Shown: one piece after another, positions 6,581 to 8,433 of the stretch
How the letters are laid out: each line of letters begins with the position of its first letter
Numbering within the stretch: the first letter of the stretch is position 1
Assembly: GCA_013140785.1 (NCBI GenBank)
Contig: JABFRZ010000436.1
Location: 1 to 8,433, forward strand
Length of the DNA: 8,433 nucleotides
Direction: 5' to 3'
Source: Planctomycetota bacterium
GTDB taxonomy: Bacteria; Planctomycetota; UBA1135; GCA-002686595
The notes under the pieces: generated by a model
What the model was told of the DNA's origin: nothing
The model's input: only the letters and a program-made list of their open reading frames with translations
The model's database searches: none
Program-made: the position numbers and the translations under genes

Positions 6581-8433
6581 GTGCAACCCTTGCCGCCATT
6601 CCGAGCACAAGCGCTCGTCTCCCTGTTCGCTCTCGCTCTCGGCGCGTGTGGAGGTTCGAGCTCGAGCGATTTCATCTCCACGACCGACGTGGGTCAGCTG
6701 CTCCCGAACCCCGAGGGCGGGCTCTTCTTCGTCGATCTGCACCAGAATGGCCGTGCGCGTAGTCTGCGCCTGGCGGAGACATCGTGGGCGCGCCTGGTAG
6801 ACGTCTACGACATCGACGCGAACGGAGAGCGCGGCGCGGAGCCGCTCCTCGTCGATGTGCCTGTGCGCCCAGACCTCGTGGACGGCAGTGACCATGCGCT
6901 CGAGGCGGACGCCCTGGGGCGGACGGTGCTCGTGCTCCAGCATCCCCGCGGGACGCCAGCCTTCGAGGGCGCGCTGCGGCGCGCAGCCCAGGAGCTACCC
7001 AGCGTGCCGCCCAAGGACGACGACGGTGGCGCAGCCGGGCCGTTTCCGTTCGTGCCGCGCAATGCGGCCCTCGTGCTGCGCTTCGACGACCTGCTCGACG
7101 ACCGCGCCGAGGTACGCGCCGGGCTGGCCGAAGCCGCGCGTGTGCTCGTCGGCTATCCGCCACGCGTGCGCCACATCGCGCGCGTGTTCTTCGACCAAGG
7201 CCACGGCGGCCTGAGCGCCGCTGGGTTCCACCCGACGCGGGTCGTGATCGACGTCACGACTTCCCCCTTGGAACCGGCGCCCGATCCGCTGCCTGTCAAT
7301 CCGGTGGGCCTACCGGCGAGCCTCGTCACGACGCCGCTGCCGAACGTCTCGGTGCGCGTGGCGACGCGCGAGGACTTCGGCTCGGGCGTGTTCACCGTGC
7401 TGCGCAATCTGGGCGGCAGAGCCATCGATCCGCTCGAGAACGGGCCGCGCGACGCGGGTTCGCCGACGCTCGACGTCGTGCGCGCGCTGCGTTCCGGCAA
7501 CTCCCAGGACCTGCACAACGGCTTCCTGCTCGACTTGATCGCGCCGTCCCTCGTGGGACGCTGGGCCGCGCGGGTGCAGTCGGCCGTGGCCGTCCCCGGG
7601 GAGCGCGGGGCCTTCGTGCTGGGTCTCGCCTTCGACACGGCCTGCGCCAAGGCCCTCGCGCCGGGCGAGCTGCTGGAGACCGGGGCCGGCTTCCTCGAGG
7701 TGACGCAGCCGTCCGCCTTCCCGGACGGCACCAGCGGCCAGATCGACGAGGTACACGTCCGTGCGCGCGGCGCGCTCGTGCCCGCCGCCAGCCAGCTGCT
7801 CGGTGGGGCCCACCTGTGGACGAGCCTCGCGGCGAATCCCGGCGTCGCGCCCGCGTGCTTCGTCGAGGTGCTCGGCGCCGCTTCTCCCGCGCCCGGCGCG
7901 GAGGTCCCGCCCGAGGCTCGCTTTCGCCTACGCTTCGACGAGCCGATGGCGCCGGAGTCCTTCGATCCGCTCGAGAGCTTGCGCCTGTTCTCCGGGGCGA
8001 AGCCGAGCGCGACCCGCACGGTCGTCGGCGTCGTGAGCGCGTCCGCCGAGGCCACCACCTTCGACTTCGAGCCCGCGCTGCCCCTCGCGCACGTGCAAGG
8101 CAGGACCGAGCGCTACACCCTCGAACTCGTGGCCGGCGCCCGCGGCGTGAGCGACCTGGCGGGCAACCAGCCGAGTGCGAGTCTGGCCTCGATCGAGTTC
8201 GCACTCGGCGCGGCCGCGCCGAGCCTCTCCAGCGGCGGACTGAGCCTGCGCTTCACGAGCCCAGACGAGTACGACCCGCGCCCGCCGGCACTCGACCACC
8301 CCGTCGATTCCCCGCGCGCCGCGTTTCCGTTGCTGCTCCCGCCCCTCGGGTCGCAGGACATCACGCCCGTGGGCCCGGACCTGCGCGGGCTGTTCGAGTA
8401 CGACGACGGGTCGCGGACGCAGCACGCCGCGCT
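6581..8433 (+). CDS. Large lipoprotein with Ig-like (SbsA/Big_5-type) domains, 3' end cut by the window edge
   Basis: 617 codons are visible with no stop before the right edge. The N-terminus PFRAQALVSLFALALGACGG is a lipoprotein signal with lipobox LGAC, so C23 should be lipidated and the protein anchored in a membrane, probably facing outward. A Ser/Gly linker follows. The clearest module is at about 430-541: a PAPGAEVPPEARFRLRFDEPM segment with the core RFDEPM, then TTFDFEPALPL and DLAGN. This is the pattern of bacterial Ig-like domains of the SbsA/Big_5 type. FVPRNAALVLRFDDLLDD (157-174) looks like the start of another such unit. I cannot name the remaining parts and see no catalytic motif. 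A structural or surface-binding role is inferred. The GTG start is fixed by the AAGGAGG site and the signal sequence. The gene is divergent from the small Lys-rich gene across about 400 bases. Confidence 0.8.
   Translation, partial: MQPLPPFRAQALVSLFALALGACGGSSSSDFISTTDVGQLLPNPEGGLFFVDLHQNGRARSLRLAETSWARLVDVYDIDANGERGAEPLLVDVPVRPDLVDGSDHALEADALGRTVLVLQHPRGTPAFEGALRRAAQELPSVPPKDDDGGAAGPFPFVPRNAALVLRFDDLLDDRAEVRAGLAEAARVLVGYPPRVRHIARVFFDQGHGGLSAAGFHPTRVVIDVTTSPLEPAPDPLPVNPVGLPASLVTTPLPNVSVRVATREDFGSGVFTVLRNLGGRAIDPLENGPRDAGSPTLDVVRALRSGNSQDLHNGFLLDLIAPSLVGRWAARVQSAVAVPGERGAFVLGLAFDTACAKALAPGELLETGAGFLEVTQPSAFPDGTSGQIDEVHVRARGALVPAASQLLGGAHLWTSLAANPGVAPACFVEVLGAASPAPGAEVPPEARFRLRFDEPMAPESFDPLESLRLFSGAKPSATRTVVGVVSASAEATTFDFEPALPLAHVQGRTERYTLELVAGARGVSDLAGNQPSASLASIEFALGAAAPSLSSGGLSLRFTSPDEYDPRPPALDHPVDSPRAAFPLLLPPLGSQDITPVGPDLRGLFEYDDGSRTQHAA

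Noticed and set aside
7153..8058. A 301-codon minus-strand open frame opposite the lipoprotein.
   Set aside because: The plus strand has lipobox, strong ribosome site and Ig-like motifs. The minus frame is Ser/Arg/Pro-rich without recognisable features.

Overview
The window is very GC-rich DNA (roughly 70 % by eye) with a strong preference for G or C at third codon positions. It is densely packed with bacterial chromosomal genes. A threonine-type aspartokinase/homoserine dehydrogenase, a ROK-family sugar kinase and a lipoprotein with Ig-like modules point to a Gram-negative, high-GC bacterium such as a myxobacterium-like or planctomycete-like lineage. This placement is inference only, because no rRNA or other marker gene is present. 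I see no mobile element, CRISPR array, tRNA or rRNA.

Layout, left to right. (1) 1-1489, minus: the N-terminal part of a bifunctional aspartokinase/homoserine dehydrogenase, cut by the left edge. (2) 1684-2421, plus: a ROK-family sugar kinase of the polyphosphate-glucokinase-like subgroup. (3) 2497-4096, minus: an exported putative zinc metallopeptidase (HExxH) whose reading frame is broken by a +1 shift near 2745. (4) 4259-5674, plus: a complete PLP-dependent aromatic amino acid decarboxylase. (5) 5859-6182, minus: a small exported Lys/Ala/Pro-rich protein. Its characteristic composition continues in frame for 40 more codons past a TGA, to 5736. (6) 6581-8433, plus: a large lipoprotein with at least one Ig-like (SbsA/Big_5-type) domain, cut by the right edge.

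Every neighbouring pair lies on opposite strands, so no operon is visible and the genes need not work together. There are three divergent promoter regions (1490-1683, 4097-4258, 6183-6580) and two convergent junctions (2422-2496, 5675-5735). The first convergent junction holds a clear 10-bp hairpin that could end transcription in both directions.

The genes fall into amino-acid metabolism (1 and 4), sugar phosphorylation (2) and cell-envelope or secreted functions (3, 5 and 6). I did not find a convincing new multi-gene system. The best leads are the two interrupted reading frames, the unfamiliar metallopeptidase, the large unassigned lipoprotein, and an 8-bp inverted repeat upstream of gene 5.
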